Source: DASUBN01 sp036500225
GTDB lineage: Bacteria > Pseudomonadota > Gammaproteobacteria > Natronospirales > REEB76
Direction of reading: 5' to 3'
DNA: 64,000 nt
Assembly: GCA_036500225.1 (NCBI GenBank)
Contig: DASYCJ010000118.1
Span: 1 to 64,000, forward strand
Shown piece after piece: positions 63,411-64,000 of the stretch. Each line of letters begins with the position of its first letter. Position 1 is the stretch's first letter. A model generated the notes under the pieces. It worked only from the letters and a program-made list of their open reading frames with translations. It ran no database searches and was not told where the DNA came from. The position numbers and the translations under genes are program-made.

Positions 63411-64000
63411 ATGGGCAAGGAAGCCTGGATGCTTTTGCTGCGCCGTCTACCGGCGGCGGGCGTATTGTTGCTCTCGCTGAGCGTCGCGCCGCAGGGCCGC
63501 TCCGATACCGCGACTTATCTCAGCCCCTCCGTCGCCGTCGGCGCCGTCTACAACGATAATGTATTTCTGTCCTCCACAGACCGCCAGGCCGATGAGATCC
63601 TCAGGATCAGTCCTGCCCTGGAAGCGGGGTATGGTTCCGAGTCGCTGAACATCGCCGCTTACTATACCTTCGATGCAGAGCGCTATCGCCACGATACCGG
63701 GCTGAACGGCAACACCGTGCGCCGCAACGCGGCCTTGAACCTCGACTATCTGATCACGCCGCGCATGACCTTCTCGCTGGATAGCAACTACACAGCGACC
63801 CAGACTCCCTCGGAACTCGATCCCACCCTGAGCCTCGGCTTGGGACGTGTGCACGCGACCTATACCAGCGTGGCACCGTCCTTGGGCTACGCCTTCGACG
63901 AACTGACTTATGGGCGGGTAGGGTACGCTCACGACGTCGAGACCCTGGCGTCGGCCCTGACCGATACCTATTCGGATACAGGCACCCTGGGCCTGGAACA
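63411..64000 (+). CDS. Outer-membrane beta-barrel protein of exopolysaccharide type, 3' end outside window
   Basis: The frame starts at the ATG at 63411 (AAGGA 8 bases upstream; another in-frame ATG at 63402) and is open to the window end, about 196 residues. A signal peptide (AGVLLLSLSVAPQGRSDTAT region) is followed by LSPSVAVGAVYNDNVFLSST, the N-D-N-V-F opening common in EpsL-like and PEP-CTERM-associated outer-membrane proteins. Repeated amphipathic strands follow (SLNIAAYYTFDAERYRHDTG, MTFSLDSNYTATQTPSELDP, LTYGRVGYAHDVETLASAL). It is probably the export or surface component of the polysaccharide locus that continues beyond the window. Confidence 0.82.
   Translation, partial: MGKEAWMLLLRRLPAAGVLLLSLSVAPQGRSDTATYLSPSVAVGAVYNDNVFLSSTDRQADEILRISPALEAGYGSESLNIAAYYTFDAERYRHDTGLNGNTVRRNAALNLDYLITPRMTFSLDSNYTATQTPSELDPTLSLGLGRVHATYTSVAPSLGYAFDELTYGRVGYAHDVETLASALTDTYSDTGTLGLE

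Overview
The window is chromosomal DNA from a GC-rich gammaproteobacterium outside the enterics. The evidence is a gene order like that of pseudomonads and xanthomonads: mfd; lolC-lolD; DUF2062; comEC; exbB-exbD; msbA; lpxK; trm112; kdsB; low-Mr tyrosine phosphatase; rne divergent from rluC; maf; yceD-rpmF-plsX-fabH. A clpS-clpA/infA/bpt/aat/trxB/ftsK/lolA/rarA/serS block follows. Genus cannot be set from the sequence alone. Almost every base is coding and most genes are core housekeeping genes.

Layout. 1-3.6 kb: a two-component-propeller sensor kinase (C-terminus cut by the window edge), a tiny Lys/Ala-rich protein and a stand-alone Hpt protein. 3.7-6.8 kb: PolB-type exonuclease, rlmD, nagZ. 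6.8-13.7 kb (minus): csiV-like gene, mfd, the agmatine-to-putrescine pair aguB/aguA and a secreted Ala-rich protein. 13.7-23.2 kb: sfsA, lipoprotein release (lolC/F, lolD), a decayed comEC, a TolQ/ExbD pair, then lipid A/KDO genes (msbA, lpxK, trm112, kdsB) and a tyrosine phosphatase. 23.3-30.8 kb: rne with a long leader, rluC, maf, then yceD-rpmF-plsX-fabH behind a near-consensus promoter. 30.9-40.8 kb (minus): type II secretion gspC-D-E-F, an outer-membrane barrel and a large secreted BNR/VPS10-like propeller. 40.9-43.1 kb: a CHASE2 class III adenylate cyclase. 43.4-49.0 kb: the N-degron pathway (ClpS, ClpA, Bpt, Aat), IF-1 and a FemAB-like protein. 49.0-57.5 kb: trxB, ald, ftsK, lolA, vanZ-like, rarA, serS, tRNA-Ser(UGA) and a tRNA-like remnant. 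57.5-60.4 kb: a c-di-GMP phosphodiesterase translationally coupled to a diguanylate cyclase. 60.5-64 kb: the edge of what looks like an exopolysaccharide locus (CelD-like acyltransferase, SRPBCC protein, NusG/RfaH-like factor, outer-membrane barrel running off the end).

What links the parts. The cyclase should make cAMP. Two sites match the CRP core TGTGA-N6-TCACA: an exact one upstream of the phosphodiesterase/diguanylate cyclase pair, and a 9/10 match between the cyclase and clpS. This suggests a cAMP to c-di-GMP to exopolysaccharide circuit; it is an inference. Several operon-head genes (lolC/F, yceD, clpS, perhaps the exonuclease) have a -10 element 6-9 bases before the start codon and no Shine-Dalgarno sequence, as expected for leaderless mRNAs. 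rne has a good promoter placed to give a leader of about 361 nt. I saw no CRISPR array, insertion sequence, phage or clearly foreign island.
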